Part shown: piece by piece, positions 16,845-25,297 of the stretch
Position numbering within the stretch: position 1 is the stretch's first letter
How the letters are laid out: every line of letters begins with the position of its first letter
Notes under the pieces: model-generated
Databases searched by the model: none
What the model saw: only the letters and a program-made list of their open reading frames with translations
What the model was told of the DNA's origin: nothing
Position numbers and translations under genes: made by a program
DNA from: CAVVMA01 sp963788205
GTDB taxonomy: Bacteria > Desulfobacterota > Binatia > Binatales > Binataceae
NCBI GenBank assembly: GCA_963788205.1
Contig: CAWBGG010000009.1
Span: 372,001 to 436,000, forward strand
Length of the DNA: 64,000 nt
Direction of reading: 5' to 3'

Positions 16845-18392
16845 TCAGTGCTCCTCACCGTACGCGAGGCAGACCAGCTTGGGCTCGGTCCAGAATTCCA
16901 GGCTGTAACGTCCGCCCTGACGCCCCAGGCCGCTTTGCCGGGCGCCACCAAAGGGCGTGCGCAGGTCGCGCAGAAAAAAGCTGTTCACCCATACCATCGC
17001 GGTCTTGAGCCCATCGGCGACCCGCAACGCGCGCTCGAGCCGGGAGGTCCATACATATGCGGCCAGCCCGTAATGCGTCGCGTTCGCCAACGCCAGCGCC
17101 TGCGCTTCATCCTCGAAGCGCTCGACCGTCAGCACCGGGCCGAAAATCTCTTCGCTCACCGCGCGGGAGTCTGCGCCGACGCGGTCGAGCACCGTGGGCA
17201 GATAGTAGAAGCCCTCGGCCGGGGCCGCGGGAGGTTTGCCGCCGCACAGAATCTCCGCGCCTTGCACGCCAGCCTCGGTGACAAAGCGATGCACGCGCTC
17301 GCGATGCGCCGCGGAAATCAGCGGACCGTATTCGGTCTTCGGGTCGAGCGGATCGCCGATCGCAAGCTTGCTCACCTCGTCGAGCAGGAGCGCGATGAAA
17401 TCCGCGGCGATACGGCTGGACACCAACAGGCGCGATCCTGCGACGCACGATTGGCCCTGGCTGCGGAAGATCAATCGCGCCACGCCCGCCGCGGCGCGTT
17501 TCAGGTCGGCGTCGGCGAACACGATATTCGGCGACTTTCCGCCCAGCTCGAGCATCACGCGCTTGAGCGAGGGCGCCGCAGCCGCCATCACCTTGCGTCC
17601 GGTCGCGACGCCGCCCGTGAACGCGACCGCGTCGACGCCCGGATGCGACACCAGTGCACTGCCGGTCTCGCCAAGTCCGCTGACGATATTGAGCACGCCG
17701 GCTGGAAGTCCGGCCGCGGCGGCGATCTCCCCCAGCGCGATCGAGCTCAGCGGCGCGAGCTCAGACGGCTTCAACACGCAGGTATTGCCCACGGCGAGAC
17801 AAGGCCCCAGGTTCCAGGTCGCGAGCACCAGCGGCGAGTTCCAGGGAATGATGATCGCGCCGACGCCGACCGCCGGACGCGCCGTCACGTTGACCAGGCG
17901 GAGGTCCTCGCCCAGGAACTTCGCGTCGCCGAAGGCCGCTTCCTGGGTCCAGGTTTGCGCCGCCGCGGCGAAGAAACGCAGGTTGCGCGCCGCGCGCGGC
18001 ACGTCGTGATTGACGCACTCGGACAGCGGCTTTCCGACATCGCGCGCTTCGAGCAGGCCGAGCTGTCGGGCGCGCCGCTCAATTTCATCGGCCATCCGAT
18101 CGAGAACCTTCGCACGCGACTCCGCGTTCATCCGCGGCCACGGTCCCTGATCGGCGGCCTTGCGCGCCGCCTCAACCGCGCGATCCACGTCGGCACGCCC
18201 GGCCTCCGCGACCGTGGCCAGCTCGCGCCCGGTGGCCGGCTCGATGTCCGGAAAATCGCGGCCGCTTTGCGCGTCGCCGTAGCGTCCGCCGATAAACAAT
18301 CGGCGTTCTATCGGCGCGTCGTTCGGCACCGCGGGGGCAGTGAAGGTTTCGGCCACTTCGAGCACCCTCCGGCGAGTCGCGCGACCCGCCAT
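16845..18392 (-). CDS. aldehyde dehydrogenase, HpaE-like
   Basis: The 515-aa protein is a full-length NAD(P)-dependent aldehyde dehydrogenase. It has cofactor motif IIPWNSPLVLATWNLGPCLA, catalytic Glu in MLELGGKSPNIVF (about residue 282), catalytic Cys in SQGQSCVAGSRLL (about 316) and EEIFGPVL. Similarity is to 5-carboxymethyl-2-hydroxymuconate semialdehyde dehydrogenases, which fits the extradiol dioxygenase that follows by one base. ATG 18392 is chosen; TTG 18398 is also possible and neither has a clear ribosome site. It is the first gene of the ring-cleavage operon. Confidence 0.85.
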   Translation of the reverse strand: MAGRATRRRVLEVAETFTAPAVPNDAPIERRLFIGGRYGDAQSGRDFPDIEPATGRELATVAEAGRADVDRAVEAARKAADQGPWPRMNAESRAKVLDRMADEIERRARQLGLLEARDVGKPLSECVNHDVPRAARNLRFFAAAAQTWTQEAAFGDAKFLGEDLRLVNVTARPAVGVGAIIIPWNSPLVLATWNLGPCLAVGNTCVLKPSELAPLSSIALGEIAAAAGLPAGVLNIVSGLGETGSALVSHPGVDAVAFTGGVATGRKVMAAAAPSLKRVMLELGGKSPNIVFADADLKRAAAGVARLIFRSQGQSCVAGSRLLVSSRIAADFIALLLDEVSKLAIGDPLDPKTEYGPLISAAHRERVHRFVTEAGVQGAEILCGGKPPAAPAEGFYYLPTVLDRVGADSRAVSEEIFGPVLTVERFEDEAQALALANATHYGLAAYVWTSRLERALRVADGLKTAMVWVNSFFLRDLRTPFGGARQSGLGRQGGRYSLEFWTEPKLVCLAYGEEH

Positions 18393-18529
18393 GCTCAAGC
18401 TGCCGCAGGCGCCGGTCGATAATCAAGGCGGCCGATTCAGCGCCGCCGACGCCTCAGCGCTCGGCGCGAACGCGAATCAAAACGACGAGGGGGAATTACG
18501 CAACAAAATCACGAGAGAAGCGGAAGATC

Positions 18530-18591
18530 ACGCAATACAAAAGCGGGCCACCATCGCCGGCGGCAATCTTTTGCCGGCGATCGTGGCCCGC
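18530..18591 (-). terminator. intrinsic terminator of the small gene
   Basis: A 19-bp stem (18543-18561 paired with 18573-18591, one C:C mismatch) is followed on the minus strand by TTTTGTATT. It lies 35 bp after the 59-aa gene and before the aldehyde dehydrogenase, separating the two units. Confidence 0.8.
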
Positions 18592-18625
18592 CGAGCTATT
18601 GAGGCGGGCCTTCAGAGAGTCCGCG

Positions 18626-18805
18626 TCAGCGGATGTTTCTCAGGACCAGCAGGATATCGTCGACCGACTTGAAGCTGCCGAACAGCTCCACGGTCTGCAG
18701 AAACTTCAACTCTTCAGGCGTCACCTTGTTCGCAGTCAGTAGCGCCTTGTCAGTGAAGAACTGCTCCCAGATTTCCTTCGGGCCAAGTCTCGACTTGGTT
18801 CGCAT
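18626..18805 (-). CDS. 59-aa small protein, probably leaderless mRNA
   Basis: The frame encodes MRTKSRLGPKEIWEQFFTDK... ending SVDDILLVLRNIR. The composition is that of a folded, helical, cytosolic mini-protein, not a random frame: hydrophobic residues are spaced for amphipathic helices and there is no low-complexity sequence. A well-formed promoter (18813-18841) places the transcription start at or next to the ATG, so the message would lack a leader. There is no Shine-Dalgarno sequence. A strong terminator follows. Together they make a complete monocistronic unit. No family is recognised. Confidence 0.75.
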   Translation of the reverse strand: MRTKSRLGPKEIWEQFFTDKALLTANKVTPEELKFLQTVELFGSFKSVDDILLVLRNIR

Positions 18806-18812
18806 GAGTCAA

Positions 18813-18841
18813 AGTGTAGGAGAATCATACATTCCGGTCAA
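18813..18841 (-). promoter_or_regulatory. sigma70-type promoter of the 59-aa gene
   Basis: On the minus strand, TTGACC (18836-18841), a 17-bp spacer and TACACT (18813-18818) form a good promoter. The -10 ends seven bases before the ATG at 18805, so the expected start site is at the A of the start codon or within one or two bases of it. Confidence 0.7.
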
Positions 18842-19211
18842 GCCCCCTCGGGGTTGTTCCAAGACAGGTCTCAACACTCACTTGGGTATCGCCCTGGACG
18901 CGAGGGGTCCGGCACCTGGTCGTGTGCCGCGCGCCCGCTTCATCGTCCCGCTTCACCTCCGCCAGCGGGACCTGGCCCGCGTCCAGGCTATAGGCGCTCG
19001 CTGTACCCGTATCCGGGGGCGAGGTGTTGCACGCCGCAGGATGAGGCCAAGGCCTATCAGCGGCAGGCGGTCGTGAACGAGCGATCTCACGGTCAATCAA
19101 CCGGGAACTGCCGGTCCGGATCGTCGATCAACGCACCCAATTTTGCATCTAGCGAAAGAGAACTCGCCGAGAGTACTCTGTAAACGGGGGGTGAACACCG
19201 AGGTGAATTTT
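18842..19211. other. intergenic stretch before the beta-propeller gene
   Basis: No gene is supported. A plus-strand frame around 19020-19140 (CCTPQDEAKAYQRQAVVNERS) could be a remnant but has no start or family. GAGGTG just before 19212 is the ribosome site of the propeller gene. Confidence 0.35.
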
Positions 19212-21531
19212 ATGCGGCCGAAATCCGATTTGCAGCGATGGGTGGCGCGCGCCGGCGCGCTGCTGGCCGGTGGTGCGATCGCCGGAGTGTTCGCGATGCT
19301 TACGTTCGCGGCGCGCTCGGGCGCGTCACCTGGCACCGCCACGATTTTTGTCGCCAACAGCAACTGCGACAGTGTCACGACCTATCCCGTCGGGGCCAAC
19401 GGCAACGTCGCCCCGCTTTCGCCGGTCACGGGGCTTTGCGGCCCCTCGGGCATCGCTTTCGACTCCAAGGGGAATATGTACGTGGCGAACGAGTACGCCA
19501 GCACGGTCACGGTGTATCCGCCCGAAAGCAACGGCAACACCGCGCCGATTGCGGTCATCGGTGGTTCCAATACGGGCCTGGACTATCCGCTGGGTGTCGC
19601 GCTCGACGCCAGCGGCAACATCTACGTCACCAACGCCTCCATAACCAACACGGTCACAGTCTACCCGGCCGGGAGCAACGGCAATGTCGCGCCGAGTGCG
19701 ACTATCGACCTTGTGAATACCGGTTTCAGCCAGCCCTCTGGTATCGCGGTGGACGCCAAGGGCAACATCTACGTCGCGAGCCTGGCCGTGCAGAACCAAA
19801 ATAGCACGGTGACGGTCTATCCGGCCGGGAGCAATGGCAGCGCCAGGCCGAGTGCGGTTATCGGTGGTCCCAATACGGGCCTGCAGTTCTTCGGGGGTAA
19901 CACCGGTATCGCGCTGGACGCGAGCGGCAACCTTTACGTGGCAAATATGAACTCGGTGACGGTCTATCCGCCCGGGAGCACCGGCAACGCCACGCCGAGC
20001 GCGACTATCAGCGGTTCCAACACGGGTCTTATGAACCCCCAGGGTATCGCCTTGGACGCCAGCGGCAACATCTACGTTGCAAACGGCGACCAGATGGTGA
20101 CCGTCTATCCGGCCCGGAGCAACGGCAACGTCGCGCCGAGTTCTACTATCTCGGGGTCCAATACCGGGATCGGTCCGGACTCTCCCCGCGGTATCGCGGT
20201 AGACGCCAGCGGCAACATCTGGGTCGCGAACTACGGAAACACTGTGACTTTCTATTCCCCCGGGAGCAATGGGAACGCCTTTCCGATAGGGACCCTCGGT
20301 TCGAATACAACCTTGGTCAGCTCGAATACAGACTTGGTCTATCCCTACGGCATCGCGCTGGACGCCAATGGCAACCTCTACGTCGCGAACTTTGAAGGCG
20401 GGCAGGGTGGGTCGGTAACGGTTTATCCGGCCCCGAACAACGCAAACGGCTCGCCGAGCGCCACTATCAGCGGTCCCGATACCGATCTCAACATGCCCAC
20501 TGGTATCGCGGTGGATGCCAGCGGCAACGTCTACGTAGCAAACCAACAAAGCGGCACGGTGACGGTCTATCCGGCCGGGAGCAATGGCGACATCGAGCCC
20601 AGTTCGATTATCGGCGGTTCGAATACGGGCATCGCCGGTCCCACGGGTATCGCCGTGGACGCCAGCGGCAACATCTACGTCGCAGGCGGCCGAGGGGTGA
20701 CAGTCTATCCGGCTGAGAGCTACGGCAACGTTACGCCGAGCGCAACTATCAGTGGTCCGAATACAGGCATCTTCAATCTTTCTGGTATTGCTCTGGACGC
20801 CGGCGGCAACATCTACGTGGTGAGCTCCGGTGGCATCAACGGAGATACCGTGACGGTCTTTCCTGCCGGCAGCAACGGGGACGTAACGCCGAGTTCGACT
20901 ATCGCTGGTTCCAATACGGGCCTCGACGAACCCCAAGGTATCGCCGTGGACGGCAGCGGCAACATCTACGTCACGAATTACGGCAGCCAACAGGGGGGTA
21001 ACGACTCGGTCACGGTCTATCCGGCCGGAAGCAACGGCAACGTCGCGCCAAGCGCCATCATTACCGGACCCGCGACGGAGACTCGCGATCCCTTTCGGAA
21101 TCGCGGTCTCACCTGGACAGCCTGGAAATCAAACGCCAGCTCCGACGACACCAACTCCAGCTCCGGGCTCAACACCAATTCCAACACCGAGCCCGACGCC
21201 CATACCAGACGGCGGAACGCTCTCGGTCTCGGCTCGCACGCTCGACTTCGGCGCCATCAAGGTAGGCAAGAGCGAGAAGGTCTCATTCACGATCAAGAAC
21301 ACCGCGAAGAAAATGCTCTATGGCGAGGTGGACGACAGCGCACTTTCGCCTGCTCTGAGCGTGACCGCGGGCAAGGGTCCGTTCAGCCTTGGCCACAACA
21401 AGGCCATGCGCGTGACCGTCGAGGCTGCGCCGACCGAAACGGGCGCCTTCTCGGGGACGATCACGGTTGATTCCGGCGATCCCAAGCACCTGACCGTCAA
21501 CGTGACGGTCAAGGGGCGCGGCAAGAAATGA
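19212..21531 (+). CDS. exported NHL-type beta-propeller protein with Pro-rich linker and Ig-like tail, frameshifted
   Basis: ATG 19212 has GAGGTG upstream and opens a signal/anchor (ARAGALLAGGAIAGVFAMLTFAA). About fourteen degenerate repeats of roughly 40-45 residues follow, each with G(I/V)A(L/V)DASGNIYVAN and VTVYPAGSNGN motifs, as in NHL/SMP-30-like propellers. At a TTT run (21093-21095) one extra T breaks the frame. In the corrected frame a linker of TPAP/TPSP units leads to an Ig-like ASH-type domain (TLSVSARTLDFGAIKVGKSEK ... VTVKGRGKK) ending at 21531. Without correction the frame ends at 21470 in unnatural sequence. It is a cell-surface or secreted protein of unknown partner. Confidence 0.8.
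19400..21080 (+). repeat. degenerate tandem repeats encoding propeller blades
   Basis: Units of roughly 120-150 bp with cores such as GCCAGCGGCAACATCTACGT and CTATCCGGCCGGGAGCAACG recur through the propeller gene. They diverge by substitution and small indels in whole codons. Such repeats invite slippage and recombination and could misassemble. Confidence 0.8.
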
Positions 21532-21868
21532 CGCGCTGATCGGAAAGCTCGCGCGACCCGGAACGTCCGGCTGGTTGATGTTTCTTGGCGGGCGGCAGTC
21601 GCTCGCCGCGCGTCAGGGAGCATTAGCCGGTCTCGGCGACAGGCGCTCCACTTCTCGATGAGACCGCTCGCGAATCGCGAATAAGCCGCTCGCAGAATGA
21701 GGCCCGCGAAGGGGGTGCAGTGCGAGCCATGCAGCTTGTGGCGTGCATCGTCTACTCACTCGGTTCGGCAATAAAATCCCAACAATTCAAATGCTTAACG
21801 AGACTTCCGTGCGGAACGGAGAAGCCTCGCGAGCTGCACTCAACCATCGAAATCCGGGCATTTTTGCT
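21532..21868. other. gene-free stretch before the sigma54 promoter
   Basis: No convincing gene is present. The region may hold binding sites for the activator of the promoter at 21869. A TCTCGATGAGA palindrome lies near 21654 (TTCTCGATGAGACC), but its role is unknown. Confidence 0.35.
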
Positions 21869-21884
21869 TGGCACTGGCCTTGCT
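21869..21884 (+). promoter_or_regulatory. sigma54 (-24/-12) promoter
   Basis: TGGCAC (21869-21874), five bases, then TTGCT (21880-21884) reproduces the sigma54 consensus TGGCAC-N5-TTGC, with the GG and GC pairs exactly 12 bp apart. The start site would be near 21895, followed by GGAGGG (21907-21912) and the ATG at 21921. Such promoters need an NtrC-type activator; one is encoded at 61475-62807, though no link is shown. Confidence 0.75.
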
Positions 21885-21920
21885 CTAAACTCCGGCAGAA
21901 CGATGTGGAGGGAAATCAAG

Positions 21921-22097
21921 ATGGAAGCGACAATCAGAGAGACAGGAATGGCGGCTGCACCGAAGCTGGTGGAGCGCGACGAGACCTCGAGTTCGGTTCG
22001 CTATGCGGAGAGCAATCTGTTGAGCGAGCTGCCGGGGATCGCGTTCGGGCTCATCACGCTGGTCTACATTATCGGCGCGTTTTCCGCCCTACTGTAA
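21921..22097 (+). CDS. 58-aa single-span membrane protein, copy 1
   Basis: ATG 21921 follows GGAGGG with an 8-base gap. The N-terminal 36 residues are polar. The C-terminus LPGIAFGLITLVYIIGAFSALL is one membrane span. The stretch SVRYAESNLLSELPGIAFGLITLVY is shared almost residue for residue with the next small gene, so the two form a paralogous pair. No family is recognised. A small inner-membrane protein, such as a regulator or subunit of a membrane complex, is the most that can be said. It is the first gene after a sigma54 promoter. Confidence 0.8.
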   Translation: MEATIRETGMAAAPKLVERDETSSSVRYAESNLLSELPGIAFGLITLVYIIGAFSALL

Positions 22098-22129
22098 CGA
22101 TTGCGATTACCACCGAGGAGGCATTCATC

Positions 22130-22303
22130 ATGGCTGCAGCAACCAACGGAGCAAGAATTGTAACAATAGCCCGCCAGGCTTTTGCTGAGACTGAGGGCTC
22201 GATGCGCTACGCACAAGCCAATTTCCTCGACGAGCTGCCGGGCGTGGCTTTCGCGCTCATCACACTGGTCTACGTCGTCGCTTCCCTGGCCGCGCTGGCC
22301 TGA
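22130..22303 (+). CDS. 57-aa single-span membrane protein, copy 2
   Basis: ATG 22130 follows GAGGAGG (22115-22121). The product has a polar N-terminus with an amphipathic ARIVTIARQAFAE segment, then SMRYAQANFLDELPGVAFAL and a span ending ASLAALA. It is a diverged tandem duplicate of the 58-aa protein 32 bp upstream. Conservation is concentrated at the RYA-x-x-N-x-L-x-ELPG-x-AF-x-LITLVY motif, which implies function there. A perfect 10-bp hairpin follows the stop. Confidence 0.8.
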   Translation: MAAATNGARIVTIARQAFAETEGSMRYAQANFLDELPGVAFALITLVYVVASLAALA

Positions 22304-22311
22304 CTCGGTTT

Positions 22312-22345
22312 CTGCGGCCGCTGGCGTACCCTCCGGCGGCCGCAG
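22312..22345 (+). terminator. hairpin after the small membrane protein pair
   Basis: CTGCGGCCGC (22312-22321) and GCGGCCGCAG (22336-22345) form a perfect 10-bp stem just after the second stop. There is no proper T-tract, so it may be a Rho-dependent or 3'-protecting structure rather than a classical terminator. Confidence 0.55.
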
Positions 22346-22471
22346 AGGCTGTTGCGCCCCTGCTACATCTGTTTCCCCCGCGAGGGCCAATGCCTCGCGA
22401 CTTCCTTCTCGAAATCCTTATCTGACCAATAGTTAGGCCGCTCATTGGATTGAGGGGCGCTGGCACGACCT

Positions 22472-23704
22472 GTGATACGTGCAGGGGCCTTCGTGTACTC
22501 AGCGACCAAACTCAAGGTAGCCGCGCGCGCGCGTTTCGATTCGGTCAGCCAAAAGGCGATCGCATTGAGCCATCGAATCCACGCCCACCCGGAGCTAGGA
22601 TTCGAGGAACGGCAGGCCTCGCAATGGTTGTGCGAGCTGCTCTCCGACCAGGGCTTCAAGGTTGAAGCCGGGGCTTGCGGCCTTCCCACGGCGTTCGTAG
22701 CGCGCGCCGGGTCGGGCCCGTTGCATCTAGCGATTTGTGCGGAGTACGACTCGCTGCCCGGTATCGGGCATGCCTGCGGACACAACATTATTGCCGCCGC
22801 CGCGGCCGGAGCGGGAATCGCCGCTTCAGAAGTGGCCGGCGATCTCGGCCTGACGCTCAGCGTTATCGGCACACCGGCCGAGGAAGTTGGCAACGCCAGC
22901 GGCAAAATCATGCTGCTGGAACGCGGCGCGTTCGACGGCATCCACGCGGCCGCGATGGTGCATCCGGCACCGATCGACATGCTCGCGCCGCAAACCATCG
23001 CCACCGCGGTCTTCGACGTTCACTACACCGGCAAGGAAGCGTATGCGCCGGCGTTCGGCCAGGACGGGATCAATGCGGCCGACGCGATCACGGTCGCGCA
23101 AACCGCGATCGGTCTCGTGCGCCAGCAGATTCGCCCGACCGACCGGATTCACGGCATCGTTACCAGCGGCGGATACGAGCGGGTTTTCGTGCCGGCCTTC
23201 GCCAGCGCCCGGTACATGGTGCGCGCCAAGACGGTCAGCCATCTGAACGAGATCCGGGCCAAAGTCTATCGATGCTTCAAGGCCGGCGCGATCGCGACCG
23301 GCGCGAAGCTCGAAATCCGGGGCGGCGACCAGCCGTATGCCGAGATGATCCACGACCCCGAGATGTCGGTCTGCTACCGGCGCAACGCCGAGGCGCTCGG
23401 CCGCTACTTTGCCGACCTGCAAGGGATGGATCGGATCGCGGTCTCGACCGACATGGGCAACATCTCGATGGTGATTCCGTCGATCCATCCGATGATCGGC
23501 ATCAATTGTCTTCCGGCGATGAATCACGAGGCCGGCTTCACCGCCTGCTGCATCAGCCAAGCGGCCGACAAAGCGGTGATCGACGGCTCGCTCGCGATGG
23601 CCTGGACGTTTATCGATCTGGCTATCGATTCCAAAGTCCGCGGCCGGTTGATGGGTCCCAAACCGGCCTATCGTGAGCCCGTTCGCGCTGGCAGTCCACA
23701 ATGA
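22472..23704 (+). CDS. M20-family amidohydrolase/aminoacylase
   Basis: The 410-aa protein has the M20/AbgB-like pattern: SHRIHAHPELGFEER, metal ligands in ICAEYDSLPGIGHACGHN, the catalytic PAEEVGNASGK segment and a C-terminal NHEAGFTACC. Family members are di-zinc (or Mn) enzymes that hydrolyse N-acyl or p-aminobenzoyl-amino acids. The start is GTG 22472, with no strong ribosome site. The next gene begins 43 bp after its stop on the same strand. Substrate cannot be told from sequence. Confidence 0.85.
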   Translation: MIRAGAFVYSATKLKVAARARFDSVSQKAIALSHRIHAHPELGFEERQASQWLCELLSDQGFKVEAGACGLPTAFVARAGSGPLHLAICAEYDSLPGIGHACGHNIIAAAAAGAGIAASEVAGDLGLTLSVIGTPAEEVGNASGKIMLLERGAFDGIHAAAMVHPAPIDMLAPQTIATAVFDVHYTGKEAYAPAFGQDGINAADAITVAQTAIGLVRQQIRPTDRIHGIVTSGGYERVFVPAFASARYMVRAKTVSHLNEIRAKVYRCFKAGAIATGAKLEIRGGDQPYAEMIHDPEMSVCYRRNAEALGRYFADLQGMDRIAVSTDMGNISMVIPSIHPMIGINCLPAMNHEAGFTACCISQAADKAVIDGSLAMAWTFIDLAIDSKVRGRLMGPKPAYREPVRAGSPQ

Positions 23705-23747
23705 AGCGAACTATCGAATCCGAAGGTGTGAATCAGGCGGTGCGTCG

Positions 23748-25031
23748 ATGAAGAATAAGGCTTTGGCGGCATGCGGTGCGGCGGTGATCGCGACGCTCTC
23801 GCTCGGACTGGGCGTAGCGGGCGCGCAACTCAAACCGGGCGACTTTATCACGCCCGAGAATGCGGCCAAGGTGAAAGACCTGGTCTCGCCGGGCGTGTAC
23901 TACAAGGTCGAGCGTGGAATGACGATGAAAATCGTGCCGACCGAACGGGTCGAGTGGCCGCCGCCTTACAAGGAAGCCACCGAGAAATACTCCGGTCAGG
24001 TGCGCCTTTCGTCCGACCATCGCAGCCTCGCCGGTTACGTCGCCGGGCAGCCGTTCCCGTTCGTTGACGTGAACGACCCTTACGCAGCCGAGAAGATCGT
24101 TTGGAACAACGCGTTCCGGCCGATCAGCACCGACGATTATGATCTGCGCTTCTACGACTGCGCCAGCGAATACGGCGGCTATCACCGGCCCTACCAGCCG
24201 ATCTACTACATGCAGGTCGGCCACTACGCCGGCTATAGTCTGGTCGGCCGCACCGAGGTGGAGCCGTTGCCGATCGATCCCGACTTTCTGCGCACCGGGC
24301 GCTACTGGCTGTCGGGACTCTATCCCATGCTCACACCCGAAGAGGCGCGCGGCGCTGGCTTTATCCGCTATCGCTATGCCGACCCCGCACGCGGCGATGA
24401 CGAATGGGGCTGGACACCGGGACAGCGGCGCGTGCGCCGGATCAACGAGGACTTCCTGAGCAGTTCGCCCGGTGCGCTGGTCGGTGATCCCGATCACTTT
24501 CTAGGTTTCATCGCCAAGCCCGAGGAATACGACTACAAGCTGCTCGCCGAGAAGCCGATGCTTGCGAGCGTCCACGCCGAGCACTCACCGGGAATTCGAT
24601 GCGCCACCGACGGCGGCGCGAGTGCCTGTCCCGAAGCGTGGGAGCTGCGCAACGTCTACGTCCTCGAGGCGACTCCGCGGCGCGACCGGATTAGCCAGGC
24701 GCTCCACGGCAAGACCGTGCTCTATGTAGACTCCGAGATGTGGTTCGAGCCTTACGTCGACACCTACGATCGCCGCGGCCAGCTTTTCCAGAACAGTATC
24801 TACTGGCTCGCCTATCGCGATCGGCCCGTGCCCGACGCGCGGATCGCGATCTATCCGTTCAAGCGCGAATTCGTGGTGGCGTCCGCGCAGACCGAGGTGC
24901 AGGGCGGCCTCTCCACGATGTGCTTTCTGCCCTCGGCCGAGACTCCCGAGCGCGAGTGCTGGTATATCAACATGAACTCGGTCGATCGGGATTTCTTCAC
25001 CGTGTCGGCGATGGTGAAAAGCGCACCGTAG
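23748..25031 (+). CDS. exported DUF1329 protein
   Basis: The 427-aa protein starts with a signal peptide (KNKALAACGAAVIATLSLGLGVAGA) and then matches DUF1329: Trp/Tyr-rich segments GDDEWGWTPGQRRVRRI, FLGFIAKPEEYDYKLL, RNVYVLEATPR and VLYVDSEMWFEPYVDTYDRRG. Members are periplasmic or outer-membrane associated, often encoded beside RND exporters and DUF1302 proteins, with a LolB-like lipid-binding fold suggested. Neither partner is present here. The preceding M20 gene is 43 bp upstream. ATG 23748 is chosen because it begins the signal peptide. A terminator follows at 25095. Confidence 0.85.
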   Translation: MKNKALAACGAAVIATLSLGLGVAGAQLKPGDFITPENAAKVKDLVSPGVYYKVERGMTMKIVPTERVEWPPPYKEATEKYSGQVRLSSDHRSLAGYVAGQPFPFVDVNDPYAAEKIVWNNAFRPISTDDYDLRFYDCASEYGGYHRPYQPIYYMQVGHYAGYSLVGRTEVEPLPIDPDFLRTGRYWLSGLYPMLTPEEARGAGFIRYRYADPARGDDEWGWTPGQRRVRRINEDFLSSSPGALVGDPDHFLGFIAKPEEYDYKLLAEKPMLASVHAEHSPGIRCATDGGASACPEAWELRNVYVLEATPRRDRISQALHGKTVLYVDSEMWFEPYVDTYDRRGQLFQNSIYWLAYRDRPVPDARIAIYPFKREFVVASAQTEVQGGLSTMCFLPSAETPERECWYINMNSVDRDFFTVSAMVKSAP

Positions 25032-25094
25032 TTATGGAATAGGATCAGGCTGGTCGAATCGGGGCTGGCGTGGCCCCTTGGCTGGCGCGCCTTT

Positions 25095-25134
25095 GGGGCC
25101 GAGAGTCGAAAGATCTTCGGCCCCATCTTTGTTT
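25095..25134 (+). terminator. intrinsic terminator after the DUF1329 gene
   Basis: GGGGCCGA (25095-25102) pairs with TCGGCCCC (25117-25124), followed by the T-rich ATCTTTGTTT. It ends the M20-DUF1329 unit. Confidence 0.75.
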
Positions 25135-25297
25135 CCGGCGCCGGGAGGCTCAGGGTCGGAGGAGGGAAAGCGGGTGAAGCCGCGCCACAGCCTCGGTCGT
25201 TTGCTTTCGCCGGCAAGTCGGACTAAGGGTCGTATCACTTTACCCGGAGGGGGCATCCGACGAAGCCCCGGACGGCGAATAAAAGAGGGCGAAGAAC

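Noticed and set aside
16779..18422. 547-aa plus-strand frame opposite the aldehyde dehydrogenase
   Set aside because: The minus strand encodes a complete dehydrogenase with catalytic residues.
19326..20990. 554-aa minus-strand repetitive frame
   Set aside because: It mirrors the propeller repeats of the plus strand; there is no start signal or family.
19400..21080. CRISPR array
   Set aside because: The periodic sequence is coding, degenerate and in whole codons; no constant repeat with unique spacers.
22460..22476. Second sigma54 promoter (TGGCACG) before the M20 gene
   Set aside because: The -12 half does not fit: TGTGAT instead of TTGC at the right spacing.
25233..25245. 13-bp TTTACCCGGAGGG shared with 57712
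   Set aside because: Two short matches in unrelated settings; likely chance or shared GC-rich composition.
25135..25297. Cobalamin or c-di-GMP riboswitch before the Cys-rich gene
   Set aside because: A GGGAAAGCGGGTGAAGCCGC stretch looks faintly like a B12 core, but the B12 box and further elements are lacking.
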